The notes beneath the pieces are model-generated. The model did not search any database, had not been told where the DNA came from, and worked only from the letters and a program-made list of their open reading frames with translations. Both the position numbers and the translations under genes were made by a program. A DNA stretch of 64,000 nucleotides, taken from positions 1 through 64,000 of the IMG/VR virus record IMGVR_UViG_3300008114_000042. One strand, given 5' to 3'. Origin of the DNA: a virus. Numbering within the stretch: position 1 is the first letter of the stretch; the number at the start of each line of letters is the position of its first letter. Shown here piece after piece: positions 26,301 through 35,319 of the stretch.

Positions 26301-28180
26301 TCAAACTCTTCGGTTCAACTGTAGAGCATACCATCAATTACAAGAAGAAGACACAGGGACTTGTCGATGCCCTACGTGAGAAGAAGGTAGTTGATGAGGC
26401 GCTTATTCAGGCAGCGCTAGAGTCGGAAGACCCCATTAAGGCTCTCAACCAGTTGCTCAAGTTGGACGCCAAGGAAGCAAAGAAGTTCAACAAGGACTGG
26501 CTCAAGAACAAGGCGCTGATGTCTGAGAACGTAGTAAAGACAGGCATACAAGAGAGCAAGCAGCGCATTAAGGATATTGAGAACATGCGCAGAAATGGTG
26601 TCGCATCTTGGGTTATGCAGGCCATTATGAGTGATGAGGACTTGCTCGCTATGTACCGTGGGGGAGGTGCGAGAGGGCGTCGGAGGGCTCGCATGGCTGC
26701 ACGGAGCAGGCAGGCTCAGGAGGTGCAAGAAGAGTGGGATATGATGTCTCCCCTCCAACAGCAGCAGAAATCCAACGAGGCTGCTATTCAAATCTATGAA
26801 AAGATGTCTTCGGAGATTCGGTATTCACAGGAGAAGTATCTAGAATCGCTTGGTATGTCCAAGGCGGCGGCAAACCGTAAGATGGAAACACGCAATACAC
26901 AACTGGGGGTATACGAGGCAGAAATAGCACTCATCAACCACGCTATCAAGCAGATAGATAAGAAGAAGGAGGCTATTAACGACACCATCCGGGCCAAGGA
27001 GAAGGAGAATGAGGCCGACCGCCGTTCTATTGAGGAACTGAACCGCCAAGATGAAATCCGTATGCGTGAGGCAGAAGCACTCAACCATGACCTTGAAGCG
27101 CTCGCCCTGCGTGAGGATGCCATTAACAAGGCATACGAAGATCGCATTGCCGCACTTGATAAGGTTGCCACCATTAACCAGCGTATTGCTGACGCTATGG
27201 GAAGGCAACTAGGACTTGCTGATGCTCTCTCCAAGGGTGACATTGCAGCAGCAGCAGCGGCACAGAATGAGATGAATGCTGCTGCCGCAGAGAACGCAGC
27301 AGAAGATGCCAGATCGGGTTTGGAAAAGGGTAAAGAGAATGCCCTTGCTGGCCTTACCCTTCCTAATGGTATGACCCGTGAGCAGGCAGAGGCTCGCATT
27401 CGTGAACTAGAGGAAATGTCCTACCAGACAAAACTCAAGATAAGAGACATTGAGGATTCTATCTACCTTCGTAACGAGGAAATCTACAAGTTGAAGCAGG
27501 AGATACTTCCCATCGATGCAGAGATAGAGGCCAAGCAGAGAGAGATTCGGGACATCGAACTGAACAAGATGTGGGCTTTGCAGCAGCAGAATCTTGAAGC
27601 GCAACTGGCATTCGCCCAGACCGAAGCACAGATTTCCCTTGACACAGAGGCACATGACATCAAGGTTGCTGAACTAACAGCAGAGAATAACATCATCGGC
27701 CTACGGGTGGCGCAGACAGAGGCTATGCGCAACTGGACACATAGCATGGCTGGGCAGGCAGAGAGGTATTTGGCGGCACTCAAGGAAGCGTCCACCCTCA
27801 CACTACCGTCAGTAGGCACAGGGAATGGACACGCTATGGGTGGCCTTATCCCCGGTAGTGGCAACAAGGACACCTACCCTGCCATGCTCATGCCCGGTGA
27901 GTTCGTTATGCGTAAGTCTATCGTAGAAAAGATGGGTGCAGGCTTCTTTGAGATGCTCAATAGTGGGCAAGTCCCAACGTTTTCCACAGGCTTCGCAAAA
28001 GGTTCTTTGAATAATGGGGCTACCCCCTTGACAACCAACGAGGGGTCGGTGTATAATGAGTTTAATATCAATGTAACTGCTAATAACGCTAATGCATCAG
28101 CAGATGATATAGCAACTGTAGTAATGAATAAGATAAACCAAATCTCGTCACAGAATATCAGGAGTAAGAATGGCTACTAA
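20333..28180 (+). CDS. Tape measure protein
   Basis: At 2615 residues this is the longest gene of the window. Residues about 205-450 match the TP901-type tape measure core (AVENQTILSIQDMSEAIPRV, FLTAMKEGGVGAVEGANALK). Hydrophobic segments lie near 533-560 and 1160-1232, the latter Gly/Ala/Met-rich. A repeated motif PGxGxxDTxPAxLxPGEFVxRK appears near residues 648-675 and again near 2502-2527. A run of 11 glycines at about residue 1965 links two halves. Long charged coiled coils lie at ~2180-2480. At about 1.5 angstroms per residue the tail would be near 390 nm. Confidence 0.92.
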   Translation: MSDINANLNVSADVGQALAQLRQLQQQISEVSVAAGRLNLSQTMTNAGNFNYAVNGIGQFRSEIVKTSGAMATLQKQIDTNKLTMGQMFQNATGAAKGLNVFSNNAAQMTDLATDRAMRLNTQYITLTDSITGMQRVVATRPLSALGMDADIAAQKSQLLNKSIRDLGTSMQNWGKNTQWAGRQLTVGFTVPLMLFGRQAMKVFSDIDKEMLALSRVYGDLDTQSSELDSVKASIRDLAVETTKWGMATKDTIGIAADLAATGLAGEALLKSTQATTRLATLGMMDNETAMQSIISMSTAFKQSSEEVAESVNFLNAVENQTILSIQDMSEAIPRVAPVIQGLGGDVKDLAVFLTAMKEGGVGAVEGANALKTSLARLIEPTKQAREALNGAGIAIDDILSSNRGDLQGLIQDFGKALNGVDEFQQQQVLSATFGKQQFARMGALFSNINRENGQAQKAFALTEKSAQNLAALADSELSKIEESVSVRMTAAVERLNAALAPIGEMFAQVAIPIINAISSILEAFNSLPDLAKWGAFAAVGIIAIAGPIMMLVGQFGNLIGAFTKGIGVMHTFMTGAKYLSGAELDLMAQTRSLDGAIDGLTGSFGAQGGAIEGLIARYRELSLAMSAVAPGAPSMRAAQMRGAVMLASGGHVPGTGDGDTIPALLTPGEFVVRKPVAQKHGSFLNALNAGRVKGFAKGGSTIPTTHGDIVLDVELEDKSLGLITKRINYALSNGLDFTELQTAVTQAVSTGLERGGKLTGKKIDDILRHEMGYGGYNGEGPMTKRGGSWQNSHLADDTTVSAGRYRPINSAASRRLADFIAAGGGGAIDITRLGNLTGRLPGALNQALRGGGDLGGNIVRDMVLQESSEIFNPLRNQLIHYAKVTGMSAEEFMANWRAIDQAQANLEEGVMSWTADIRVAENATEGVDEALNTLIASAIRASGIDEEFIGAVEAGGATGRVNLRDPSKLPPGYSTDSRGGTRTVIDPSGQAVFGHGNTSTLFAGREDVLPYDKASINIEIEKIKGYLIAQYPELQAVGKMTMEQIAEGLRMGSIEIDAVARAEIMQLMGVIASSAGTASPSRITRQIGKWIADGLGIGMRDGMGQVSATGMALGSAATDGVQAGSEAAPGDDVPDAYLAKGQQRLDKIGKAGSWAGMAGMGLGMAGMAASSMGQTGLGAGLMAASMPMDMIGMIAMLGPRLGTFGAAVAAAAVPIVAITAVAAGAAAAVYIWRKSVDDSAKAAADLGSKLGGAANAAKTMADITGRASILQQKGSLQYTEAEKPNIGEYESMLTNEAGTKFIEDLKAAGPGMGAMLSDYVKTAVSQGMMDSDFASGFIKAVGQELDAPMMAASVGKELAAFTKEFSTKTEQAVSIAEKRSGAIAADKDIQAGTQEGATTRQASMVVGSSMQAIQDWSAAAEVARQDYLDGITSYETYISVLNDATQAQMDHTAAIRFAMMNGDAGAMEQALKDQFEKMFGEGTFDAMKDAAGVNEASQKEAIRRHQALAGGPNSPARKPDPEALDQKSVDDIFISAVTASINNPAAMEEIAQATRAILTGSVEGVKEAYLASIKSGKGNDAAFQGALAASNYAAMPQDQRVPGVSSEQYGMAHAGAMTAGIDSTTLTAFLNGLSPEMKKYYLDNLAGVAKGPDANKGWMDKVTRGAAMQDTVGADVARPVIESPDWEIAVANGQNERVTKVEEAMKKLDDFFQDNEEAKSAYVDLALNDPDGLMDALPEITANLEKFDKEIPEEIQMKLGIDLANPDTYKMLTEDPNAANNIRLVGEALLSLPEGEHEFAAMFAVKSNGEFKNPQEFVNDYREVQGLMDKMGKSKNMTTKKSYIAEIMTRQNGVEADPAAIDATVKNLEKKWGKQTIANLPPDVFYKAVKADYDGSQLLAEADSLQAARDALAKIPGLEGMLANMDEQIAALRTAGNQLKGDANDIVASAAFTPATPSGSSGGGGGGGGGGGKPFNFIKELNKDLKDNIKLFGSTVEHTINYKKKTQGLVDALREKKVVDEALIQAALESEDPIKALNQLLKLDAKEAKKFNKDWLKNKALMSENVVKTGIQESKQRIKDIENMRRNGVASWVMQAIMSDEDLLAMYRGGGARGRRRARMAARSRQAQEVQEEWDMMSPLQQQQKSNEAAIQIYEKMSSEIRYSQEKYLESLGMSKAAANRKMETRNTQLGVYEAEIALINHAIKQIDKKKEAINDTIRAKEKENEADRRSIEELNRQDEIRMREAEALNHDLEALALREDAINKAYEDRIAALDKVATINQRIADAMGRQLGLADALSKGDIAAAAAAQNEMNAAAAENAAEDARSGLEKGKENALAGLTLPNGMTREQAEARIRELEEMSYQTKLKIRDIEDSIYLRNEEIYKLKQEILPIDAEIEAKQREIRDIELNKMWALQQQNLEAQLAFAQTEAQISLDTEAHDIKVAELTAENNIIGLRVAQTEAMRNWTHSMAGQAERYLAALKEASTLTLPSVGTGNGHAMGGLIPGSGNKDTYPAMLMPGEFVMRKSIVEKMGAGFFEMLNSGQVPTFSTGFAKGSLNNGATPLTTNEGSVYNEFNINVTANNANASADDIATVVMNKINQISSQNIRSKNGY
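28028..28057 (+). promoter_or_regulatory. -35/-10 promoter inside tape measure 3' end
   Basis: TTGACA (28028-28033) and TATAAT (28052-28057) are separated by 18 nt. It is placed to express the tail-tip genes that begin at 28170. Confidence 0.55.
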
Positions 28181-28778
28181 AGGATACATGGATGGAAGAA
28201 GAAAGTATTCTCGTCCACAGGCTATGCTCTTCTCCAATAACCAAGGATACCGAACCCCAGAGGGGTTTTGGCTACCAGAGGGGTATGAAGGAGCCGACTT
28301 CCTCGTTCTCTCTGACCATGGTAGACAGCCTATCAATATTCAACCTCAAAGAATAGAGTCAAGAGTAAGGATGGTTAATGGTAAAATGCGTTCTTACTAC
28401 ACTACTGATAAGGATGTAATCTCTACTTCTTGGAGTCTTCTACCTTCTAGGTCTTTTAATATAAATATAGATAGGAACCTCACTACCTCTGCTGTTCTTG
28501 ATAATGATGTTCACGAATACACAGTCGATGGGGGAGCAGGCGGGGTAGAGTTAAGAGACTGGTTTGATAATCACCCTCATCCGTTCTATGTATTCCTTGC
28601 TTATGATAGATACGATAAGATGTATGTAGATCGTCTTCCTGATGCTAATGCACCTCAGAGCAACCTTCATTACTATAACGATTCCAAACTTTGCTTCTTC
28701 TCTTCCTTTGACTACACTATAGAGAAGAGAGCCAACTGTGAACTCTGGAATGTAAACTTGGCTTTGGAAGAGGCATAG
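28170..28778 (+). CDS. Putative distal tail protein
   Basis: The 202-residue protein overlaps the end of the tape measure by 11 nt, the usual position of a distal tail hub protein. Sequence such as WSLLPSRSFNINIDRNLTTS and HPFYVFLAYDRYDK is beta-rich. Its coding DNA is noticeably more AT-rich than its neighbours, with many TAT, AAT and TTT codons. Confidence 0.55.
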   Translation: MATKGYMDGRRKYSRPQAMLFSNNQGYRTPEGFWLPEGYEGADFLVLSDHGRQPINIQPQRIESRVRMVNGKMRSYYTTDKDVISTSWSLLPSRSFNINIDRNLTTSAVLDNDVHEYTVDGGAGGVELRDWFDNHPHPFYVFLAYDRYDKMYVDRLPDANAPQSNLHYYNDSKLCFFSSFDYTIEKRANCELWNVNLALEEA

Positions 28779-28782
28779 TTGT

Positions 28783-31700
28783 ATGTTTACTCCTGATGGA
28801 CTACAAGAACTTGTAGATTCGAACCATACCTTAAAGGTGCTTCCGGTAGTTTTGGCTGAATGGAATATGAATATCCCTGACAACATAGAGCGCTTGGGAA
28901 ACTACCGCTATCGTCCACTTGACAGAGCAGACCCCTACCACCTTATCCCTCTGACCTACGACAAGACAGATGCAGGCAACTACTACACAGGTGCCACGGA
29001 CGCCGACGTGACGGTGGACGGTGGGATGGACGAGAACAATACTCCGTCGATGTTCACCTCCGTCAAGGAGAAGATGAACATGCTCTACTCCTTGGAGGAC
29101 TGCATCAAGCCCCATCGTCCCCGTTCCGGCATCAACAAGCCACTTTACCTTGGCTTCTCTGGTAGTGATGTCCCCTCCGGGCAGTACCTCAACAACTTCG
29201 GGCAGTGGGTTGCGCACCGCCCTCGCTACTATGTATCCTCACGCTACGACCAGTTCAAGTATTGGACCTCCTACCGCACAGAGAAGGGTGTGGAACGAGG
29301 CGTAGCACAGATAGAGCGCAACGGCCTGCACTTCATAGACGACGCCTCACCTTTTGTTGTCTACAAGGAGAAGGTTCCTGCCAATGCTCTCGTTGTCAAA
29401 ATGCAGACCAACATCGGCAGCACCGACCTAGGCCCCTACCGAGTCGGAAGCATAATGATGGATGACCCCCTGTTCTCTCAGCAGAATGCCACCACCCCAC
29501 AGCGCTGGCGTATAGAGGTATTGCGTGGTGACAGTTGGGATACTATCATTGACTTTGGGGACTTCGACTTTAGACCAGACGGTTCCCCTATTGTTCCCCA
29601 CCATGGGCATGTAGAAGTACGCTATGGGATGCACCTCCCCCAGTATTGGGAAGAGCGCATCCGTTTTAAGGGAGAGACAACCAGCAGGGACACCCTACCA
29701 CCGTCAGGCAACGAGTATGGTGACGCCTACTTCATTCAAAACCATGAGGGGGACATAGGATTCTTTTCCATCTGGGAGGGCAACGACTGGTGGGATGAGG
29801 TACCAGAGTACAAGTGGAGCCTCGTGGGTGAGGGTATTGAGAGAGGCACCCCAACTGTCTATGACCTTACCAACCCACTATGGTACACGGCTAACGGAGA
29901 GACACGTTTCCGTGAGTTTGAGTTTATCCGGGGTATTCGTATCGTAGTAGATACTATGCAGAAGACAAACTGTACCTTCGACCTTATTGAGATGTCCCCA
30001 CGCCTCGTAGCAAATATCACTGACAGGTCAGAGACCTACAGCGTCAACAAGACACTAGCAGACTTGGGCAACAGCAGCGTCCCCGTAGGCGACCTACTCG
30101 CATCAACCGGCAACATCACCCTATCCAACAACGATGGGGCCTTCTCACAGTATAACGTCTATTCTGCTGACAACCCCGCAGGGAGCATCATCGCCGTCCA
30201 CGCCAACATGGGAGTCAAGTTCACCTTCTGGGATCATGTGGTAGACCTTACAGACGCAGAGAACGAGTACCTCGTCCCTGTAAAGACACTCTACTCAGAA
30301 GGTCTTCCCCAGTCATCCGGCACGGTAGGGAACATTTCTCTTTCTCTGCGTGATGACTTTGGCTACTTGGAGTCACAGCCAGCACCCTCACTCTTCCTAC
30401 AGGATATCTCCCTCTCCTATGCAGTCATCACTCTCCTTGACTACATCGGGTTCAGCAATTTCATCTTCAAGCGTCTGGAAGACCAGACCGATCCCATCAT
30501 CCCCTACTTCTTCGTAGCCCCCGACCAGAACGTAGCAGAGGTGCTCCGCCACCTTGCTGTTGCTACGCAGTCAGCCATGTTCTTCGATGAGTACAATAAC
30601 TTTGTCGTTATGTCCAAAGAATATATGATGCCCACAGGCACCGAGCGTGCGACAGATGGAGAACTCCGAGGCCACGAGATAGAGGATAGACTGGCAAACA
30701 TCATCAACCTTTCATCAGACGAGAAGCGTGTCTACAACGCAGGCGCTATCAACTATACCACTCGCTATATCCAGCGCTCCTATGGCTCACTTCGTCAGGC
30801 GCAGTTCATCGACAAGTTCAAGACTTGGATTTACAAGCCTGTGCTCCTATGGGAAGTGGCCCCAACAGAGAGCCTGCGCACCATCAACGAACTCGCAGCA
30901 GCACAGTCTGCCTATGCCCTTGCTGCTTCGCCACTCAGTGGGTCTATCTCTGACAATCCACCAACGGTAGTCAACAACAACCTCGTAGACAACATTATCG
31001 ACCTAGGAGAGAACGTCTACTGGATCACTCGTCCACAGGGCTACTTGTACGCCAACGGAGAAATCATTCGCTATGACTCTATGGAATACAGCGTGCAGGG
31101 GATAGGCAATGTATGGATAAGCGACAACGCAGAATACCAGCGCTACTTCGCCAACCTTCCCTTTAATGGAAAGATGTATCCCACAGGCAACCTGCGCATC
31201 TATGCTGAGCCGCACTACGAATACTACGGCGGCGAACTACACATGAAGAATGGTGACGTAGCCCAGCACGGCAGAGGGCAGTTCGGCACTCCAATCGTCA
31301 AGCATCTTGCAGGCATCGACGGGTACTGGACAGACAACGCCAACGTAGATGGAATGAAGATGGAAGCAGACTACCTCTTCGACCCAAGTGACGTGCTCCA
31401 CTATCCCTTGAACATGGTGCAGAATGTCCCTGCTGGTTCTGATGGGGGCAAGTCCAAGTTCTCTTCTCGCAACTCCATCATCAAGAACTTCATGGCAGAC
31501 ACACACTGGACAGAGGACGATACTCGCTACTTCAAGACAGCACAGACAGGGACTATCCAGTCATCAGCACTTGTATTCCAAGGTCCCAACTTTGAGAGTG
31601 ATGAGGACCCCAAGGACTACATCTCTTACGTCACTCGTCACTTCGATCAGCCATTCCGTCATTTTGGCACCCGTCTGCGTGTCATCGGTCAGATGAAGGC

Positions 31701-33333
31701 AAAGTCAAACCAAGAGCAGTTCCCTGCCGGTGCTACGGAATACTATGTCGTAGACACTATCGGTCCAGACAAGACAGTCTCCATCGCAGGAGGCAGCGCC
31801 GGTCTGGGCATCATGGTAGACAAGAAAACGAACTCTGGATACTTCGCAGAGATATGCGCCCTCACCGATGTTGACTACAAGGTTCCCACACAGAAAGAGA
31901 AACCAGTTCAGTACAAGGTTGTCAGCACTAACATCGTCAATAAGGTTGCCATAGTCAAGACAGAGACCAACCACTCATTCATCGTAGGCGACCGGGTAGT
32001 GATGCAGGGCTTTGCTAACCAAGCACTTAATAACGAGTGGGAGGTCACCTCCGTGAGCGCAGGAGAGTTGCGCTTTGTCTGCGGCCTACCAGATGAAAAC
32101 GCAGGACCCGGAGTAGCCGAGAAGCGCCTTGCCTTGCTTTCCCACGTAAACAACATCATCTTCTGGAAGACGATGGTAAAGGATGGACAACTTATCCCCG
32201 TCAAACTGTGGAGCGGCCTAGCAGAGATACTCGTTGATGAGGGAAAGTTCTACGGACAGCAGCGCTTTGCCAACACAGACAAGACTACCGTGTATGACTT
32301 GGAGATAGAGTACAAGGACTTTGGCACTAGCAGAACCTTCTACATCTACCTCAACGGCAAGCAGGTTGCTACTGTGCGTGATGATGCTCCACTCAACAAC
32401 TACAATACCGCCTGCCTCTTCATCCGGGGCAAGGCAAAGGCCATGTTTGAGAACTTCTTCGCCCTGTCAGAGAACTATTCCGAGAATACTATCTCCGTTG
32501 TAGCAGACCAGATTGCAGATGTCTTCGGAGACAGTGAGATAGACTCTACCGAAGCATTCCGCAAGTATGCTATGAGCGGCTTCATTCAGGCATCCTACCT
32601 TTCAGGCATCAGCACTTTGGAGCCACCCAAGTACAAGATGTTCTTTGAAGAGTTTGGCACCATCATGCGAGAGGCAGCGCACATCACAGCGAAGTACGAC
32701 CAAGCCTACCCTGCCCTCTCCGCACAGATCAGCCCCACATTCAACAGGGTAAAGGGATATGTAACCTCTGGCTTCTATGCAGGCTCCTATGAGGCAGATT
32801 TCCTTGTCTTCAACTGCTCTGACAAAACTATCAACCTTGATGCCACTACAGGTAACTACCTACGCATCCAAGGCGTCACCTTCACCCAGAACACTACCAA
32901 GACACTCACCGTGGATGACTACTACAAGAAGGTGTCCAACCTAGCCGACCCGCCACTACAGGATGATGTCATGCTCTACAATCCACTCCATCGCAAGGAA
33001 GAGTTCGACAAGATAAAGGTAAGTCGCATCAAGTATGGGTACAAGGAGTTCGGTGGGCTGGACAGCATCTACATCCAAGACGACAGCACCGCAGAGAATA
33101 TCCTTGAATGGGTGACGAGAAAGACGATGACCCCACGCAAACTCATCGGAGTGAATGTCTTTGGTATGCCCGGTCTTCAACTAGGTGATATCCTCTCCCT
33201 TCACTACAAGGCAGAAGACGATCTAGACTTTGATATTGTTGCCCCAGACGGCACACGGTTCGTAACCTACTCCATAGCGTATAATAGGACACCACAGGGA
33301 ACAACAACTACGGCATACTTGGTGGAGGTGTAG
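28783..33333 (+). CDS. Large tail-tip/baseplate protein
   Basis: The 1516-residue protein starts 4 nt after the previous gene. Positions 540-640 resemble the hub-type minor tail proteins of actinobacteriophages (AVITLLDYIGFSNFIFKR, EVLRHLAVATQSAMFFDEYN). A LamG/concanavalin-like region lies near 1120-1220 (YDLEIEYKDFGTSRTFYIYL). No peptidase or lysozyme motif is seen. It probably forms the tail tip and contacts the host surface. The -10-like TATAAT at 33280-33285 near its 3' end may serve the next gene. Confidence 0.6.
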   Translation: MFTPDGLQELVDSNHTLKVLPVVLAEWNMNIPDNIERLGNYRYRPLDRADPYHLIPLTYDKTDAGNYYTGATDADVTVDGGMDENNTPSMFTSVKEKMNMLYSLEDCIKPHRPRSGINKPLYLGFSGSDVPSGQYLNNFGQWVAHRPRYYVSSRYDQFKYWTSYRTEKGVERGVAQIERNGLHFIDDASPFVVYKEKVPANALVVKMQTNIGSTDLGPYRVGSIMMDDPLFSQQNATTPQRWRIEVLRGDSWDTIIDFGDFDFRPDGSPIVPHHGHVEVRYGMHLPQYWEERIRFKGETTSRDTLPPSGNEYGDAYFIQNHEGDIGFFSIWEGNDWWDEVPEYKWSLVGEGIERGTPTVYDLTNPLWYTANGETRFREFEFIRGIRIVVDTMQKTNCTFDLIEMSPRLVANITDRSETYSVNKTLADLGNSSVPVGDLLASTGNITLSNNDGAFSQYNVYSADNPAGSIIAVHANMGVKFTFWDHVVDLTDAENEYLVPVKTLYSEGLPQSSGTVGNISLSLRDDFGYLESQPAPSLFLQDISLSYAVITLLDYIGFSNFIFKRLEDQTDPIIPYFFVAPDQNVAEVLRHLAVATQSAMFFDEYNNFVVMSKEYMMPTGTERATDGELRGHEIEDRLANIINLSSDEKRVYNAGAINYTTRYIQRSYGSLRQAQFIDKFKTWIYKPVLLWEVAPTESLRTINELAAAQSAYALAASPLSGSISDNPPTVVNNNLVDNIIDLGENVYWITRPQGYLYANGEIIRYDSMEYSVQGIGNVWISDNAEYQRYFANLPFNGKMYPTGNLRIYAEPHYEYYGGELHMKNGDVAQHGRGQFGTPIVKHLAGIDGYWTDNANVDGMKMEADYLFDPSDVLHYPLNMVQNVPAGSDGGKSKFSSRNSIIKNFMADTHWTEDDTRYFKTAQTGTIQSSALVFQGPNFESDEDPKDYISYVTRHFDQPFRHFGTRLRVIGQMKAKSNQEQFPAGATEYYVVDTIGPDKTVSIAGGSAGLGIMVDKKTNSGYFAEICALTDVDYKVPTQKEKPVQYKVVSTNIVNKVAIVKTETNHSFIVGDRVVMQGFANQALNNEWEVTSVSAGELRFVCGLPDENAGPGVAEKRLALLSHVNNIIFWKTMVKDGQLIPVKLWSGLAEILVDEGKFYGQQRFANTDKTTVYDLEIEYKDFGTSRTFYIYLNGKQVATVRDDAPLNNYNTACLFIRGKAKAMFENFFALSENYSENTISVVADQIADVFGDSEIDSTEAFRKYAMSGFIQASYLSGISTLEPPKYKMFFEEFGTIMREAAHITAKYDQAYPALSAQISPTFNRVKGYVTSGFYAGSYEADFLVFNCSDKTINLDATTGNYLRIQGVTFTQNTTKTLTVDDYYKKVSNLADPPLQDDVMLYNPLHRKEEFDKIKVSRIKYGYKEFGGLDSIYIQDDSTAENILEWVTRKTMTPRKLIGVNVFGMPGLQLGDILSLHYKAEDDLDFDIVAPDGTRFVTYSIAYNRTPQGTTTTAYLVEV
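33280..33285 (+). promoter_or_regulatory. Possible internal -10 before tail gene
   Basis: TATAAT with no extended TG and no clear -35 lies 50 nt before the ATG at 33335. Confidence 0.3.
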
Positions 33334-33334
33334 T

Positions 33335-33811
33335 ATGGTAGAGTACGCACCACCCGCTCCTAGGGCAACACCACCACATCTAGTAAACTACAATAATGGT
33401 GGGACTTCTCCTAACGCCTATGTGGTCAAGCAGTCATCAGATGTCATCACCAGAGACAACGAGGGTATGCCGTCAGAGATAATGACGGATATGATCTTTG
33501 AAGCAATCGGCGGTACAGAGATTCTCACCGTAGCCAGACACGACACGGTGTATGGACAGGACGTATCCTTCTCTTATCTCAAGGACCTAGGTGCTCTCGC
33601 CCAGTCATTCAACCCTACCAATATTCTCTCCCACGGTAACGATGAAGGCTTCTTCAAGCAGTTCGCTATCGACATCGCATCCCGTATGCCTGATACCTCA
33701 AAAGCGTACTTGGATAGGGAGGGAAACCTTGTGTTGGAGTTTGAATCGATGAACTCTGACGAACTAGTGGAGATAGAAGTCTCTAGAAATGGTATAATAT
33801 ACACATTATGA
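33335..33811 (+). CDS. Small tail protein
   Basis: The 158-residue protein starts 1 nt after the tail-tip gene stop. It begins MVEYAPPAPRATPPHLVNYN and ends in a hydrophobic beta strand. Its 3' end contains a TGGTATAAT that serves the following gene. No domain is recognised; the tail role is inferred from context. Confidence 0.5.
   Translation: MVEYAPPAPRATPPHLVNYNNGGTSPNAYVVKQSSDVITRDNEGMPSEIMTDMIFEAIGGTEILTVARHDTVYGQDVSFSYLKDLGALAQSFNPTNILSHGNDEGFFKQFAIDIASRMPDTSKAYLDREGNLVLEFESMNSDELVEIEVSRNGIIYTL
33790..33798 (+). promoter_or_regulatory. Extended -10 promoter, near-leaderless
   Basis: TGGTATAAT ends 9 nt before the ATG at 33808, giving a predicted leader of about 3 nt. Confidence 0.6.
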
Positions 33812-34872
33812 TAACAAATGACGGAAAGGAACTCATCGGTAAGTTCCTCCTTGGACAGGCCCCCTCTTATGCTACTCACCTTGCCTTCGGCTGTGGTGCC
33901 ACCCCCGGAGACAAGAACTACGCCCAGCGCAAGGGTATGAAGTTTGAGATGTTTCGTGTCCCTATCTCATCCAAGGGCTTCGTCAATGACAAGGGTATCA
34001 CCAAGATCGCCTTCTCCGCAGAACTCCCCACGGAAGAGAAGTTTGAGATAACAGAGGTCGCCCTGTGGTCAGCAGGCCATAACGCCCTCGCCCTCAACTC
34101 CGACAGCCGACTGCTCTTTGGCTTTGGAGCAGGGGAGAACTGGAAACTCCACACCCCAACCGGGGTACAGAATATCCTTGAGCAATACTCTGCTCTCAAT
34201 GCTGGGATAACTGCCAACCCTATCAGTGGCCCAGCCCCTATCTTCATCACCAACGCAGACAACGTTGCCCTGCAAACTTCTCCTCGTAAGGAACGCCACG
34301 AGGGTACACGCTACCTCAACAGGACCATTATGTTTGCGGGGAACAGCACAGACCATATTCACCTTGATGGTCGTACCGTCAACCTAACAGAAAATACTCC
34401 CAATGATGAGATAAAAATAGCCCTCTGCGTATTCAGTGCCCTTGACAGCAATGCCACTCCCCCAGCACAGGTGAATGTCGAAGTAGAGTTTCTCGCTTCT
34501 GAACTTGACGACAGTGTGGGCTTTGCCAAACTTACCGCACGGCTTACTTCTGCCGACCTAGCAGCAGGCCGCTATGTCATCATTACCAAGAAACTCAGCG
34601 AGTTGGAATACTCCCCACAGTTCTCGTGGAGCGACGTTCAGGTCACCCGCATCAGCGCCAACGCCAACAACGATCCCAACTACTTCGTTGCTATGGATGC
34701 CATTCGCTTTGAGAATATGTCCCAGCCGAACCCACTCTACGTTATGACCGGGTATGCAGTAACAGACATAGAATATCGGGACAACCTAGGAAAGGTGTTC
34801 CATAAGCCCATCAGCAAAATGGCAAACACTTCCAACTATGTGGAGTTCCGCTTCTCGCTAGGAGTAACATGA
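33808..34872 (+). CDS. Tail-fibre/receptor-type protein
   Basis: The 354-residue protein starts MITNDGKELIGKFLLGQAPS, with a small-residue-rich N-terminal section (ATHLAFGCGATPGDKNYA) common in phage fibre proteins that attach to the tail. The rest is beta-rich. It overlaps neighbours on both sides by 4 nt. Enzymatic residues are not apparent. Confidence 0.5.
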   Translation: MITNDGKELIGKFLLGQAPSYATHLAFGCGATPGDKNYAQRKGMKFEMFRVPISSKGFVNDKGITKIAFSAELPTEEKFEITEVALWSAGHNALALNSDSRLLFGFGAGENWKLHTPTGVQNILEQYSALNAGITANPISGPAPIFITNADNVALQTSPRKERHEGTRYLNRTIMFAGNSTDHIHLDGRTVNLTENTPNDEIKIALCVFSALDSNATPPAQVNVEVEFLASELDDSVGFAKLTARLTSADLAAGRYVIITKKLSELEYSPQFSWSDVQVTRISANANNDPNYFVAMDAIRFENMSQPNPLYVMTGYAVTDIEYRDNLGKVFHKPISKMANTSNYVEFRFSLGVT

Positions 34873-35312
34873 CATTCAAGGTAGTTGTGCGTAGGAATGA
34901 GTTGCCTCCTATCAATAATGCTACCGGAGGTTATAGGGTAAGGTTTCGCATCGTGTCTGCTGACCGCAACCGTACATCGGCATGGGTTGCCACCTCCTTG
35001 ACTCCCTTGACTGCTCGTACCCGTAACCTAGGCTTGGGTATGGTTGCCAAGGTAGACAAGACAACCAACCCTTCATCCATCACCGCAACTTGGGACTATG
35101 ACCCTGACACGAAGGATGAGTACGATGTCTATGTAGCATACGACACCGATCAGTGGGAATTCAAGGGTAGGACAGCCATGCTTACCTATACTTGGCTGGC
35201 TCCCACCGGAAAATCTACAGCGAAGATAGAGATAAAGTCCCCCTCCTATCCCGTGGGAGAGTGGTCAGAACTGCCCCCACCCCTTTACACGACCTCTGTC
35301 AGTCTGGTATAA
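34869..35312 (+). CDS. Fibronectin type III-like tail protein
   Basis: The 147-residue product overlaps the previous stop (ATGA). Its core fits a single FN3 domain: the strand ITATWDYDPDTKDEYDVYVA, then WEFKGRTAMLTYTW. Such domains decorate siphovirus tails and may bind carbohydrate weakly. No promoter lies directly upstream, so it is co-transcribed with the fibre gene. Confidence 0.55.
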   Translation: MTFKVVVRRNELPPINNATGGYRVRFRIVSADRNRTSAWVATSLTPLTARTRNLGLGMVAKVDKTTNPSSITATWDYDPDTKDEYDVYVAYDTDQWEFKGRTAMLTYTWLAPTGKSTAKIEIKSPSYPVGEWSELPPPLYTTSVSLV

Positions 35313-35313
35313 T
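35305..35313 (+). promoter_or_regulatory. Extended -10 promoter, leaderless type
   Basis: TGGTATAAT, spacer AGGGGT, then ATG at 35320 at the predicted +1. The box lies in the last codons of the FN3-like gene. Confidence 0.75.
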
Positions 35314-35319
35314 AGGGGT

